The translations under genes were made by a program, and so were the position numbers. The notes under the pieces were generated by a model. It was not told the origin of the DNA and did not search any database. It saw only the letters and a list, made by a program, of their open reading frames with translations. A stretch of 64,000 bases of DNA. It comes from Bacillota bacterium (lineage in GTDB: Bacteria; Bacillota; UBA4882; UBA8346). The DNA lies in contig JAEYGI010000040.1 in the NCBI GenBank assembly GCA_023402395.1, positions 62,001-126,000 on the forward strand. Reading direction: 5' to 3'. Of the stretch, positions 6,992 through 15,623 are shown in pieces. The first letter of the stretch is position 1; each line of letters starts with the position of its first letter.

Positions 6992-7267
6992 ATGAAACAT
7001 CAGTATTTCAAGCCGGGATCGAAAGCGGTTGTTATATCAGATGACCCGGGATTCGGTTGGAAACCCGGAACTAAAGTTACGATTTTGGAAGATGATATAA
7101 CTCCGTACTGCCGGGATGAAAAAGGCAGAACTCGTGCGATGATGGATAGCGAACTCCAGGTTTTACCAGAATCTAAATTTTCTATTTTCGTCTTCAGCGC
7201 TGTCGCCAGGGTTAGGGGATGGCTTCGGGCAACCTGGACAACCCTTGGGAAGGTGATGCGCCGATGA
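6992..7267 (+). CDS. Hypothetical early phage protein
   Basis: 91 residues. GFGWKPGTKVTILEDD and a basic end (RGWLRATWTTLGKVMRR). CAGGAGG precedes the ATG. The first 60 residues could form a small beta domain of SH3 type, but this is only impression. No family recognised. Confidence 0.5.
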   Translation: MKHQYFKPGSKAVVISDDPGFGWKPGTKVTILEDDITPYCRDEKGRTRAMMDSELQVLPESKFSIFVFSAVARVRGWLRATWTTLGKVMRR

Positions 7268-7330
7268 AACGCCGCACCGGGGGCGTGACAATGAATTCCT
7301 TATCATAGCACAGGAAAGGGGCGTCAGGCA

Positions 7331-7678
7331 ATGTTATGCAGTGACAATTTTCAGCAGCTTATCATCATGAACGTATCTAAAGATTGCAAAATCAACCACA
7401 ATAATGATTTTGCCCATATTAGGGCAAATAGCGCGGATACAGCGAATGATATTCACGCCTCAATAACAATTTCAATCCACAAGGACGCGCTTATCGAGCT
7501 TTTCGGCGAACTATGCCGCCCGTATATCCAGGAAGATTTGGCGATTCAAGCCAAGCGCGGGAAGCGGTATCGGGTGATTAAGGTTTCGACGGACCAGGAC
7601 AAAGGCCGGGGTTCCCAAAACGTCCCGGAGATAATTCGGGATGTTATCGCCCATCATTTTAATTGCAACCTCCCTTAA
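7331..7678 (+). CDS. Hypothetical early phage protein
   Basis: 115 residues. Mixed composition with DIHASITISIHKDALIELF and a basic segment (QAKRGKRYRVIK). No domain recognised. The bases between 7679 and 7843 contain only very short frames. Confidence 0.45.
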   Translation: MLCSDNFQQLIIMNVSKDCKINHNNDFAHIRANSADTANDIHASITISIHKDALIELFGELCRPYIQEDLAIQAKRGKRYRVIKVSTDQDKGRGSQNVPEIIRDVIAHHFNCNLP

Positions 7679-7843
7679 GGAGTACGCAATATATGCACCC
7701 GCCTTGAGCGGCGGCAGGATGGCCCACAAAAGTTTCAGTCCTGCAAGCGGCGTTTAACCGGTGTACCGCTATATAAAATGCCCGGTGACAGCCCGGAGAG
7801 ACGGGCCTTAAAGCCCACAAACAGAAACGAGGTGCCAAATTCA

Positions 7844-8302
7844 ATGACCGACAAAGAGCAGCTTTATAGCCAAATTAACCCCATCACCGTCAAGCTTGAA
7901 CTAGATCAATATCCGGATAAAATTCGAAGCCAGAAAGCGAAGGTCCGCGATCTGAAACAAGCATTCGCGGACATCGACGCCGACCGGGCCGGCCGTGAAT
8001 TGGAAATCCTGGCGGAGATTACGGACGAAACCGACCCGGCAACCAATAAGGCCAAGTATTCCAACGAGAAAGCCCGGCAGGCCGAATTGGTGAAACGCTG
8101 CCGCGCTGACCAGCATTACATCCCGGCCGCCAAGCGTTCCCGCGAGGCCGAAACCGCTGTTAATCAGGCTCAGGATGAATTGGACCTGTTGGAAAACAAA
8201 TACCGGTCCTGCCGGTACCGCGCCGAGGTTGTAGCCGCCGAATTGCGGTTCTGGGCCGGAGAAGAGGCCAAGGAAAGCGTCCATAGTCACCAGCCGTATT
8301 AA
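7844..8302 (+). CDS. Coiled-coil hypothetical protein
   Basis: 152 residues, mostly charged helix (RSQKAKVRDLKQAFADI, SREAETAVNQAQDELDLLENKYR). The start at 7844 has GAGGTG upstream; an in-frame ATG at 7778 would add 22 residues. This kind of helical protein commonly sits just upstream of phage recombination genes, where it may be an accessory; that role is inferred from place only. Confidence 0.6.
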   Translation: MTDKEQLYSQINPITVKLELDQYPDKIRSQKAKVRDLKQAFADIDADRAGRELEILAEITDETDPATNKAKYSNEKARQAELVKRCRADQHYIPAAKRSREAETAVNQAQDELDLLENKYRSCRYRAEVVAAELRFWAGEEAKESVHSHQPY

Positions 8303-8312
8303 GGAGAACGCC

Positions 8313-8471
8313 ATGGAAAACAAACCGAAAGTATGCATTGACTGCAAAACCGAGCATGACGTTTTATACAGCGTCTATGACCCTAAAGATGAGTTTTGCA
8401 TTGTTCAAAAAATGGGGAAATGCGTTTGCGAAACCTGCCTTAAAAAGTACGTTGCAAACCCCACTATGTAG
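8313..8471 (+). CDS. Small four-cysteine protein
   Basis: 52 residues between the coiled-coil gene and the recombination block. AAGGAG seven bases before ATG 8313. Two CxxC pairs (VCIDC and VCETC) spaced like a zinc ribbon. Function unknown. Confidence 0.6.
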   Translation: MENKPKVCIDCKTEHDVLYSVYDPKDEFCIVQKMGKCVCETCLKKYVANPTM

Positions 8472-8504
8472 GTTACAAATCAAACTTTTAGGAGGAATTA
8501 TCCT

Positions 8505-9338
8505 ATGAACGAAATCGCAAAGGTTGCTGAAAATACCGCTTTGGCCGTGCAGAACGTACAGAATCCGACCATTAATCTTCCGATCATCACGAACCGCGAA
8601 GAGTTGATGGAAGCCATTCAGTTTAATTCCGCCGAAGGCGAGAAACGCCGGTTCGACCGAATTACTGTCCCTTCCGCTGGCGGGTTATCATTCACCGTCA
8701 CCGACGAAAACAACAACGAAGCCGCATTAGCGAAGTTTCGTGGCGTTATCCTGGGTTTTCATCTTTACAACATTTGGTATCAGAAAAATTACAACGATCG
8801 CGAAGAAGGAGAAGAGCCGATCTTTTGCTTTTCGGCAGACAAGATTACTGGGAGCGGATGCCCCGAGGCGGGTATCCCAGCAGGCCAAGCTTGTGCCACA
8901 TGCCCTAAGAAGCAACGTGGCAGCGACCGGAATGGCGGCGATGGAACCGATTGCCATGACCGCTGCGCAACGTGGATCGCCAAGGAAAACGACGCGATGC
9001 CCATACACCTAGATTTGCCGCGAACCTCAGTGAAAAGTTTTAAGGACTACCGGGATTTCTTAATGCATAAGCTCGGGAAACCGCTTTATGCCGTGGTTAC
9101 CGAGGTTGGACTGGAAAAGTTGGAAGGGAAGAAAACCAAGTATTCCGCCGTGACTTTTACCAGGGCCGACACTTTAACTCCCGAAGAAAAAGCGATCATG
9201 AAGGAATTGGGTGAAAGCCTGAAGGCGGATATGCGAATCGATTACAGCACTATGAAACAGGTTGCCGCAACCTCCAAAGATAATGACTTTAACCGGGTCG
9301 CGGACAACCTGGAAGCCGCTGCCGAGCAGCCTTATTAA
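8505..9338 (+). CDS. Cys-rich conserved phage protein at the head of the recombination block
   Basis: 277 residues. The middle carries a dense Cys/His cluster (CPEAG, ACATCPKK, TDCHDRC), likely to bind zinc, flanked by mixed alpha/beta segments (FRGVILGFHLYNIWY, PLYAVVTEVGLEKL). AGGAGG lies ahead of ATG 8505. Its place directly before the split SbcC and the SbcD-like nuclease suggests a single-strand DNA-binding or annealing role in recombination or replication, but I do not recognise the family with certainty. Confidence 0.6.
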   Translation: MNEIAKVAENTALAVQNVQNPTINLPIITNREELMEAIQFNSAEGEKRRFDRITVPSAGGLSFTVTDENNNEAALAKFRGVILGFHLYNIWYQKNYNDREEGEEPIFCFSADKITGSGCPEAGIPAGQACATCPKKQRGSDRNGGDGTDCHDRCATWIAKENDAMPIHLDLPRTSVKSFKDYRDFLMHKLGKPLYAVVTEVGLEKLEGKKTKYSAVTFTRADTLTPEEKAIMKELGESLKADMRIDYSTMKQVAATSKDNDFNRVADNLEAAAEQPY

Positions 9339-9421
9339 ACCGCAATAAAGCCTAGTAATAAAGGACCGGGAGCCGTCAAGGCTCCCGAAAGTCTCATTAC
9401 TCATAGGAAGGAGAGCACTCC

Positions 9422-10708
9422 ATGAACGATATCAAAACCCTTGAAATTGAGAACTTCCAAAGCCATATCAAAACCCAAATCGCCCTGGCGCCAGCCGGTC
9501 AACTAACCGTTATTACCGGGCCGACCGATTCCGGGAAAACCGCCATATTCCGGGCACTGCGCTGGTTACTCTATAACACCCCCCAAGGCTCAGACTTCAT
9601 CCGGGCCGGTTGCAGCTTTTGCCGGGTCACCGCCACGATGAAGAGCGGTCATATTGTCGTCCGCGAGGTGACGCCAAGCAAGAACCAATATCGTATTATC
9701 GCGCCGGGCGCTGAAAAGCCGATAGTCCTCGAAGGTTTTGGCCGGTCGGTGCCGGTGGAAGTCCAGGAAATTACCGGCGTTCGCTCGGTCGCTATCGGCG
9801 ATACCAAATACAACCTGAATATGGCTGAACAGCTTGACGGGCCTTTCCTCGGCAGTTCCATCAGCGCCCCGGACCGGGCGAAGGTGCTGGGGAAGCTGGC
9901 CGGAACCGAAGTTTTAGACCATGCTGGGAAGCAGGCCGGGACTGATATCTACCGTCAGACGCAAAAGAAGGACAGCCTGGAAGCGGACATCAAGCAGCTA
10001 ACCGAGAGCATTGCAACTTACGCCTATCTGCCGGCATTGGCCGGGAAAATCGCGGCGCTGGATGCGGCTGTAACGGATATCAAGGCCAAACAAATACGGC
10101 TAATCAACTTAGCTGATAGGTTACGAAGGCTGAACCAAATTGACATCAATATTTGCTGCTGCAATGTCACGCTAGACCGCTGGAAAGCGGTTGACGCCGC
10201 CGCTGATGTTGTTGTTGGAATCGTGGCGGGGGTCGAGAAGGCCGCGAAGTTACAAAGGCATTCGGGTAAACTTTCGGCGCTACAATCAGGGATCACCGGG
10301 GCGCAGGAAACCATCAAGCGCCTTGACCCACTTGGCATTGCCGAAACCATCATCTCCAGCGCCGAATCGCAGCTAAAATCGGCTGCTCAAGCCATCGCTA
10401 TCCGGGACCGGAAAAACATTCTCGAAGGGGCGATTCGTAACTGCCAGGATACGATTGCAAAGTTCGCCGGTATCGGCCAAGCCGAATCGTTAACCGGTGA
10501 TATTTGTACCAAGGCAGAGCGGCTTCGGAAATTGCAAAGCGCCAAGGTTTCTATTAATCACTTAGGCGATACCGTGGAAGGCTTCAAAAAGCACGTTTCG
10601 AGCTATACACAGCGGGTAGATAGCCTTCAATACACATATCAAGAAGTACTCTCCGAACTTAACATTTGCCCGTTCTGTGGAACCGTTTTAAGCTCGAAAA
10701 CTAGCTAA
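9422..10708 (+). CDS. Rad50/SbcC-like ATPase, N-terminal half with zinc hook
   Basis: 428 residues. Starts like SbcC/Rad50 (LEIENFQSH) with Walker A GPTDSGKT at residues 33-40, then long helical segments, and ends right after a CPFC zinc hook (Cys416, Cys419). The second half of the ATPase (signature motif, Walker B, His loop) is absent here but present in the gene at 10976. So one SbcC appears divided near the zinc hook. With the SbcD-like phosphoesterase at 11897 it should form a DNA-end-processing nuclease acting in phage recombination or replication. AAGGAG precedes the ATG. Confidence 0.85.
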   Translation: MNDIKTLEIENFQSHIKTQIALAPAGQLTVITGPTDSGKTAIFRALRWLLYNTPQGSDFIRAGCSFCRVTATMKSGHIVVREVTPSKNQYRIIAPGAEKPIVLEGFGRSVPVEVQEITGVRSVAIGDTKYNLNMAEQLDGPFLGSSISAPDRAKVLGKLAGTEVLDHAGKQAGTDIYRQTQKKDSLEADIKQLTESIATYAYLPALAGKIAALDAAVTDIKAKQIRLINLADRLRRLNQIDINICCCNVTLDRWKAVDAAADVVVGIVAGVEKAAKLQRHSGKLSALQSGITGAQETIKRLDPLGIAETIISSAESQLKSAAQAIAIRDRKNILEGAIRNCQDTIAKFAGIGQAESLTGDICTKAERLRKLQSAKVSINHLGDTVEGFKKHVSSYTQRVDSLQYTYQEVLSELNICPFCGTVLSSKTS

Positions 10709-10731
10709 TCAAAAATGTGGAGGTAACCTTT

Positions 10732-10968
10732 ATGGATGCCAATATGATCAATCGGATTAATACACTTAAAACCCAAATTGAGCAGGGGAAGGTCGAGAAA
10801 ACCAGGGCCGAAGCCAATTTGGAGATGTACGCCAAGCAACGGGATGAAGAAGTGTCAAAGCTGGCCGAACTGGGCGTAACGCCGGATACCCTTGACGCCG
10901 AAATCGAGCGGCTTGAGCAGGAGATCGCGACGGGGCTCGAACAGGCGGAAAATCTCCTGAAAGGATGA
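10732..10968 (+). CDS. Short coiled-coil protein between the two SbcC halves
   Basis: 78 residues, nearly all charged heptad-like helix (RINTLKTQIEQGKVEKTRAE, DAEIERLEQEIATGLEQAE). TGGAGG sets the start at 10732. It lies exactly where part of the SbcC coiled coil would be encoded, so it may supply a piece of the coil in trans; a scaffold or inhibitor is possible too. Confidence 0.65.
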   Translation: MDANMINRINTLKTQIEQGKVEKTRAEANLEMYAKQRDEEVSKLAELGVTPDTLDAEIERLEQEIATGLEQAENLLKG

Positions 10969-10975
10969 TGCCGGG

Positions 10976-11701
10976 ATGTCATTGCTAACAATCGAAGCTG
11001 AATTGAACCAGCTTAAAGCTACATACCAGCAAGAATCCGGGAAGCTCGAACTGCTCCAAGAACAGCTAAATAAAAAAGAATTGAAATTGATTCAAGCCCA
11101 GCAAGACATCGAAGTTTGGCAAAAAGTAAAAATGATGCTTTCCAAGGCGGCGGACTTTGCCAGGGAACAACTCAAGCTCCGAATAGAGGAAACAGTCACT
11201 GCCGCGCTCCAGGGAATCCTGCTCCGGGATGATATCCGTTTCGCCGTTGAAACCTGGACGAACGCAGACGGAAAGCCGAATGCCCGGTGGAAGATTATCA
11301 GTGTTTGCGATGGGCATGTAGTGGAATCGGAGCCGGAAGACGGCAACGGCGGCGGTGTAACTGATGTGGTCAGTCTGGCGCTGCGGGCGGCGCTGCTGGA
11401 GTTGTCCAGGCCGAAACCGGGCGGGCCGCTCGGGCTAGACGAACCGGGAAAGATGATTAGCAAAGAATACTTGCCCAACATCGCGGAGTTTTTCAAGCGG
11501 TATTTGGCGCGGGCCGAGCGGCAGGGGCTGATTATCACCCATCATGACATCCTGGCCGAATGCGCAGATGTCGGATACCGGGTGAGCCAGGCGAACGGGG
11601 TTAGTGAGGTAGATCAAACAGCTTATTGCATGGGGAAGCTGCGGCCCGTTAAACAAGGGGCGAATGGGCTTGAATTGGTTAGCGAGGTGACGGCGGTATG
11701 A
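10976..11701 (+). CDS. Rad50/SbcC-like ATPase, C-terminal half
   Basis: 241 residues. An N-terminal coiled coil (LELLQEQLNKKELKLIQAQQ) leads to an ABC signature-like stretch NGGGVTDVVSLALRAALLEL, Walker B with D-loop (GPLGLDEPGKM) and a His switch (LIITHHD), in the order expected for the C-terminal half of Rad50/SbcC. No Walker A is present. It should pair with the 9422-10708 product to form the ATP sites. The stop overlaps the next ATG by four bases. Confidence 0.82.
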   Translation: MSLLTIEAELNQLKATYQQESGKLELLQEQLNKKELKLIQAQQDIEVWQKVKMMLSKAADFAREQLKLRIEETVTAALQGILLRDDIRFAVETWTNADGKPNARWKIISVCDGHVVESEPEDGNGGGVTDVVSLALRAALLELSRPKPGGPLGLDEPGKMISKEYLPNIAEFFKRYLARAERQGLIITHHDILAECADVGYRVSQANGVSEVDQTAYCMGKLRPVKQGANGLELVSEVTAV

Positions 11702-11928
11702 AAGAAACTTCTGCGGAAGTAATAAAAGATAGTCAAGGAGATTACTGGCTTTACTTGTTTTCAGGTAAGACCGGAAATAAAGTAGCTATCAATTTAAATG
11801 GAATTGTAAAAAGTTTTTCTCCCATGCAGGCAGGTGTAATTTTAGATGTAGCTGAGGAATTCGAAACTTATAACCTTGAAAGGAAAAAGAAAGCGCATGA
11901 AAAAACTGCGATTCCTCCAAACAAATGA
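11698..11928 (+). CDS. Small hypothetical protein
   Basis: 76 residues, starts in an ATGA overlap with the SbcC C-half and ends inside the start of the SbcD-like gene. Beta-rich N-terminus (QGDYWLYLFSGKTGNKVAINLNG cut to its core GDYWLYLF) and charged tail. AT-richer than its neighbours. Unknown function. Confidence 0.5.
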   Translation: MKETSAEVIKDSQGDYWLYLFSGKTGNKVAINLNGIVKSFSPMQAGVILDVAEEFETYNLERKKKAHEKTAIPPNK

Positions 11929-12922
11929 CATCCATTGGATGATAACCAATCCCCAAGGCCGGAAGGATGTTTATTACGAAGCCATTGGGGCCAAGCTGCT
12001 TGAAATTTTCGAAATCGCCCGTAATCTCTACGTGGACGGAATTCTTATTCCCGGCGATATCGTGAACAGTCCGGGAATCGGGTATGATGCAACCCGGATG
12101 CTGGGCCAGATTTTGAAACAGGCACCTTGCCCGATTATCACCATCGCGGGCCAACATGATGAATGGGGCCATAACCCGGAGAGCTTGCGCCGGACACCTT
12201 ACGGCATTTTGGACGGGCTGGGCGTGATTCGAAATGTAGCGGATGCGCCGATAGTCTTTGGAGTCAAAGAAGGTCTCAATGTGATAATTGTCGGGCGTGA
12301 CTATGACCATGAGGCGGATGTGACGGAGGATTATTACGAGCCCGACCTTGATTCGGTCCCCCTGGGAAACAGTATCATCATCCACCTTGCCCACGGAACT
12401 GTATTGCCGGAAGCGCCGCCCATGTATGACCGGTTTACCCTGGTCAGCCATATCAAAACTTCGGCGGATGTCCTTTGCGTTGGAGATTACCACAATGGGA
12501 TCGGAGTGCGACGACTCACCAACGATAAGCAAACCTTCGTGGTCAACCCGGGGGCGCTGGCCCGCGTGAAAGCGACGGAAGAAGAGATTGGCCGGACGGT
12601 CCAGGTGGCCCTGATCGAGATTGGCGAGGACCGGAGCATCGATGTTAGTCTGCTTCCGCTCCAAAGCGCGATGCCCGGCGAGACGGTCCTAAGCCGGGAA
12701 CACATCGAAGTTGAAGCGGCTAAAAATGCCATGCTGGATGAGTTTATCGGGATGCTGTCGGCGGAGGGTGATTTTAAATTGCTGAGTGAGGAAGAACTGG
12801 TCGAGGATATTTCACTCCGGGAAAGCATCCCGGCAGAGGTAAAGCTGGAAGCGTTGCGGCGGATTGCGGTGGCGCGGGAAGAGTTGCAAAAACTATCACA
12901 CAAAGGAGGAGCAATTCAATGA
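11897..12922 (+). CDS. SbcD/Mre11-like metallophosphoesterase
   Basis: 341 residues. Calcineurin-type phosphoesterase motifs in order: QTNDIHW (metal-binding Asp and His, with an Asn before the Asp where DxH is usual one step later), ILIPGDIVN (GD motif), AGQHDEW (GNHD-type motif with Gln for Asn), IIHLAHGT and CVGDYHNG (later metal His). This matches Mre11/SbcD exonucleases, partner of Rad50/SbcC, and the two SbcC halves lie just upstream. The start at 11897 is preferred over a TTG at 11876. Confidence 0.82.
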   Translation: MKKLRFLQTNDIHWMITNPQGRKDVYYEAIGAKLLEIFEIARNLYVDGILIPGDIVNSPGIGYDATRMLGQILKQAPCPIITIAGQHDEWGHNPESLRRTPYGILDGLGVIRNVADAPIVFGVKEGLNVIIVGRDYDHEADVTEDYYEPDLDSVPLGNSIIIHLAHGTVLPEAPPMYDRFTLVSHIKTSADVLCVGDYHNGIGVRRLTNDKQTFVVNPGALARVKATEEEIGRTVQVALIEIGEDRSIDVSLLPLQSAMPGETVLSREHIEVEAAKNAMLDEFIGMLSAEGDFKLLSEEELVEDISLRESIPAEVKLEALRRIAVAREELQKLSHKGGAIQ

Positions 12923-13401
12923 CTGCTTATACCATGGCGGATATCAAAAACCATGTCATTGCATTGGGCCGTAAAGCCCAAGAAGAATACACCGTAAAGT
13001 TAAATCAAGAGTTTGAAAATCATCTTGAATCTAACCCGGAAATCACACTTGACATATCCCAGTACGAAGACGCCTGCCAGCGGGCCGAACGATTGCATAA
13101 AAAATATACGGGGAACGCTGGATATTACCATCGTTATTCTTGCGATTTGAAATATATCATCCAAAAGGGATACTTTGAAACCAACAAAGATATGATTCAA
13201 AAAATTCAAAGCCAGTTCACCGCCATCTTGGACAAACTCAAAACAATCCGGAACCCCAATAAAGCCATTGAGTTTTTGAAACTGTGCGGAATTGAGTTAT
13301 CGGAGAAAGAACAGTTTCAAGAAGATATCCCGGTTGACCCTGATTTTATCCGGTCCATACTTCCCGCCGCCAGACAGCTAACGGACGGTCAAGCAAAATG
13401 A
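12919..13401 (+). CDS. Hypothetical protein in the recombination block
   Basis: 160 residues, mostly helical and charged (QEEYTVKLNQEFENHL, DMIQKIQSQFTAILDKLKTI). AAAGGAGG precedes the ATG, which overlaps the preceding stop; the end overlaps the next start. No domain recognised. Confidence 0.6.
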   Translation: MTAYTMADIKNHVIALGRKAQEEYTVKLNQEFENHLESNPEITLDISQYEDACQRAERLHKKYTGNAGYYHRYSCDLKYIIQKGYFETNKDMIQKIQSQFTAILDKLKTIRNPNKAIEFLKLCGIELSEKEQFQEDIPVDPDFIRSILPAARQLTDGQAK

Positions 13402-13535
13402 AATCCTGCAAAAAGTGCGGTAAAGAGTATCGGGCGAAATCATCCATGTGGAACCGGCATCATCCGGGCTATTGCATTGACTGCCGCAAACTCGGTGTTG
13501 CCAGGAAGCCTGGGAAAAAGCCAGATGGCCGGTAA
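13398..13535 (+). CDS. Tiny zinc-ribbon protein
   Basis: 45 residues with two CxxC pairs (CKKC, CIDC) 25 residues apart and a basic tail. Translationally coupled to both neighbours through short overlaps. Probably a nucleic-acid-binding zinc ribbon. Confidence 0.55.
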   Translation: MKSCKKCGKEYRAKSSMWNRHHPGYCIDCRKLGVARKPGKKPDGR

Positions 13536-13956
13536 CCCAGCGAATCCCGTCAACACTACCTGGATTGGCCGGAAATGGGAGCTATGGTCACACCGCACCC
13601 TTTTCCCGGATGCCATCCTAGTAACCAGCGCAGACCGGAACGCGCCGTATGATATCGATGCAGACGGGGCGCGGATAAACGTAAAGGCCAGCAAGCTTTA
13701 CCGGAAAAAACATGGGCAATATTTCGACTTTTTGCTCAAATCGACCGGGGAAAACTGCGACTATTTTTTGTGCGTCGGCTATCGTCGCAAAACCGACCGT
13801 GATCCGCTCAGGGTGTGGCTGATTCCGTCATGTTTGGTTTTGGACAAATATCGGCTGACGATTGGGCGGAATCACGCAGGGCAGTGGGCGGAGTTTGAAC
13901 GGAAGTTTGTGACACATAGAAGCAAGGGAACGGACCTGTTAAGGGGTGCAATGTAA
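13525..13956 (+). CDS. PD-(D/E)XK nuclease-like protein
   Basis: 143 residues. YDIDADGARINVKASKLYR resembles the D-x(n)-(E/V)xK active-site hairpin of small phage nucleases and resolvases, followed by FDFLLK and DYFLCVGY, the usual next strands. The acidic residue just before the Lys is replaced by Val-Lys, so either Asp residues in DIDADG complete the site or the enzyme is divergent. Placed among recombination genes. Moderate confidence. Confidence 0.5.
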   Translation: MAGNPANPVNTTWIGRKWELWSHRTLFPDAILVTSADRNAPYDIDADGARINVKASKLYRKKHGQYFDFLLKSTGENCDYFLCVGYRRKTDRDPLRVWLIPSCLVLDKYRLTIGRNHAGQWAEFERKFVTHRSKGTDLLRGAM

Positions 13957-13963
13957 CGGTAAA

Positions 13964-14019
13964 AACTTCGGAGAACTTTCAAACCTTCTCCAAAACATTT
14001 CAAAAAGTTCTCCGAAGTT
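13964..14019. repeat. 16-bp perfect inverted repeat upstream of the RecD2 gene
   Basis: AACTTCGGAGAACTTT (13964-13979) and its exact complement at 14004-14019, separated by 24 bases. The following bases repeat parts of the arms (CTTCTCC, AAACATTTC twice). No T tract follows, so it is more likely an operator or a leader hairpin than a terminator. Confidence 0.7.
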
Positions 14020-14079
14020 CCAAAAACATTTCATTAACCCTTGAATACTCGTGAAAGTTTAGAAAAGGAGGTGGCCGGA

Positions 14080-15090
14080 ATGGCTACATCCACAGCACGA
14101 AAAGCGCAGAAAGCAACCGACCAGGGCAAAGCCTTGGAAACCATCGAAGGAATTGTAACCCGGCGCATTTTCTATAACGCCGAAACCGGATATTGTGTTT
14201 TAGCTGTCAATGTCGGTGGCCCGGAAGACGCCAAACTCTCCGGCAGCATGTCCAGCGTTCGTGAAGGCGACAAATATCGATTTACCGGCGCTTGGACTGA
14301 CCATCCTAAGTATGGGCGACAATTTAAGTTTGATTCGGCAGAGTTAATCCTTCCCTCCGGCACTGCTGGAGTGGCCCGGTATTTGTCCACCATTACCTTC
14401 GGGGTGGGGATGGCGAAAGCTCAAAAGATTGTGGATTCACTTGGGGAAGATTGTTTGGCCCGGCTGAAAGAGTTCCCGGAACTTTTAGGAACTTTGGATT
14501 TCCTCACCGAATCCCAGCGCCAGAATATCGCCGAAGACCTTGCCAAGAATTCGGTTCAGGCCGAACTCGCCGGACTGATCTGCCGGGAAGGCATCGGGCA
14601 GGGCATGGTCAACAAGATTTACGGCAAATACGGGCAGGATTCCGTCCGAGTAGTCAAAGAAAACCCTTATCTCCTTTCGGATGAACTTTGGGGAGTTGGC
14701 TTCAAAAAGGCCGATGCCATTGCCCAAACGGTGGGGATTGCGCCAAACTCCCCGTACCGGGTGGAGGCGGCACTGAATTATTTGTTGGCCGAGGCCGGGA
14801 GCGAAGGCCATGTATATCTCCAGCCAAGCGATATTGTCCGGAAATTGATCAAGAAAAATGGCCTGCTGGAAGCGTCTGGCGTGGAAATCCCAGACGTAGC
14901 GCGGGCGAATGACAAGCTGATCAGCGATGGCCGCTGCGTCCGCGAGGGTGACGCAGTGTACTCGAAGGCGCTTTACGTCGCGGAATGTGCGGTCGCGGAA
15001 GCGATTAGGCGATTGGTTGCCGCGCCGGTCCCGTTATCTCCCGAAGTTATTTTGGATGCAATGATTGATGACCTTGAAAAACGCATGTAA
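14080..15090 (+). CDS. RecD2-like helicase, N-terminal half
   Basis: 336 residues. N-terminal OB-like domain (GIVTRRIFYNAETGYCVLAV, shown in part) followed by the tandem helix-hairpin-helix region typical of RecD2 (TITFGVGMAKAQKIV, LLGTLDFLTESQ, NKIYGKYG, ELWGVGFKKADAIAQ) and ends at DDLEKRM with a stop. RecD2 normally continues straight into a Walker A helicase domain; here that part is a separate gene at 15624, with an HNH endonuclease gene between. AAAGGAGG sets the start at 14080. Confidence 0.85.
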   Translation: MATSTARKAQKATDQGKALETIEGIVTRRIFYNAETGYCVLAVNVGGPEDAKLSGSMSSVREGDKYRFTGAWTDHPKYGRQFKFDSAELILPSGTAGVARYLSTITFGVGMAKAQKIVDSLGEDCLARLKEFPELLGTLDFLTESQRQNIAEDLAKNSVQAELAGLICREGIGQGMVNKIYGKYGQDSVRVVKENPYLLSDELWGVGFKKADAIAQTVGIAPNSPYRVEAALNYLLAEAGSEGHVYLQPSDIVRKLIKKNGLLEASGVEIPDVARANDKLISDGRCVREGDAVYSKALYVAECAVAEAIRRLVAAPVPLSPEVILDAMIDDLEKRM

Positions 15091-15107
15091 TAAGGAGATA
15101 CAGAGCT

Positions 15108-15623
15108 ATGACGAATATTCCTCCGGGATATTGTCAATGTGGATGCGGTCAAAGAACCAGTATAGTAACCCAAAATGATCCTGCCCGTGGCTATAAAAAG
15201 GGCGACTATAAAAGATACGTCAACTTTCATCATAACAACAAAAATCACTTAACACCAAAGAAATGCGCCGTGTGTGGTAAAGAGTTTTTACCCAAAAGGA
15301 AAAATCGGCAAGAGACACAATTAACCTGTTCGGCCAGATGCCGGAATGTTCATAATTCAAGAAAAACCGCCGAACAGCGTTCAATTACGGTTCGCAATAA
15401 AAAGCCATGCGCAAAGTCATACCCCAAATATCACGGAAAACATTATCACCGCATTGTTATGGAACAGAAACTAGGACGCCAATTAAAACCGGGTGAAATT
15501 GTTCATCACAAAGATGAAGACAAGCAAAACTACAATCCCGATAATCTGATTCTTTTCGCGAGCCAAAGAGAGCACACTTCTTACCACTCGACAAAGTATC
15601 ATGCCGAAAGGAGGGCGAATTGA
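15108..15623 (+). CDS. HNH homing-type endonuclease inserted in recD2
   Basis: 171 residues. Two N-terminal zinc-finger-like Cys groups (YCQCGCG, CAVCGKEF with CSARC) and a C-terminal HNH nuclease: HYHRIVMEQKLGR, IVHHKDEDKQNYNPDNLILF (split here as HHKDEDKQNYNPDNL). These are typical of free-standing phage HNH homing endonucleases. AT-richer than both neighbours. It fills almost all of the space between the two RecD2 halves, starting 17 bases after one stop and ending one base before the next ATG. Confidence 0.88.
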   Translation: MTNIPPGYCQCGCGQRTSIVTQNDPARGYKKGDYKRYVNFHHNNKNHLTPKKCAVCGKEFLPKRKNRQETQLTCSARCRNVHNSRKTAEQRSITVRNKKPCAKSYPKYHGKHYHRIVMEQKLGRQLKPGEIVHHKDEDKQNYNPDNLILFASQREHTSYHSTKYHAERRAN

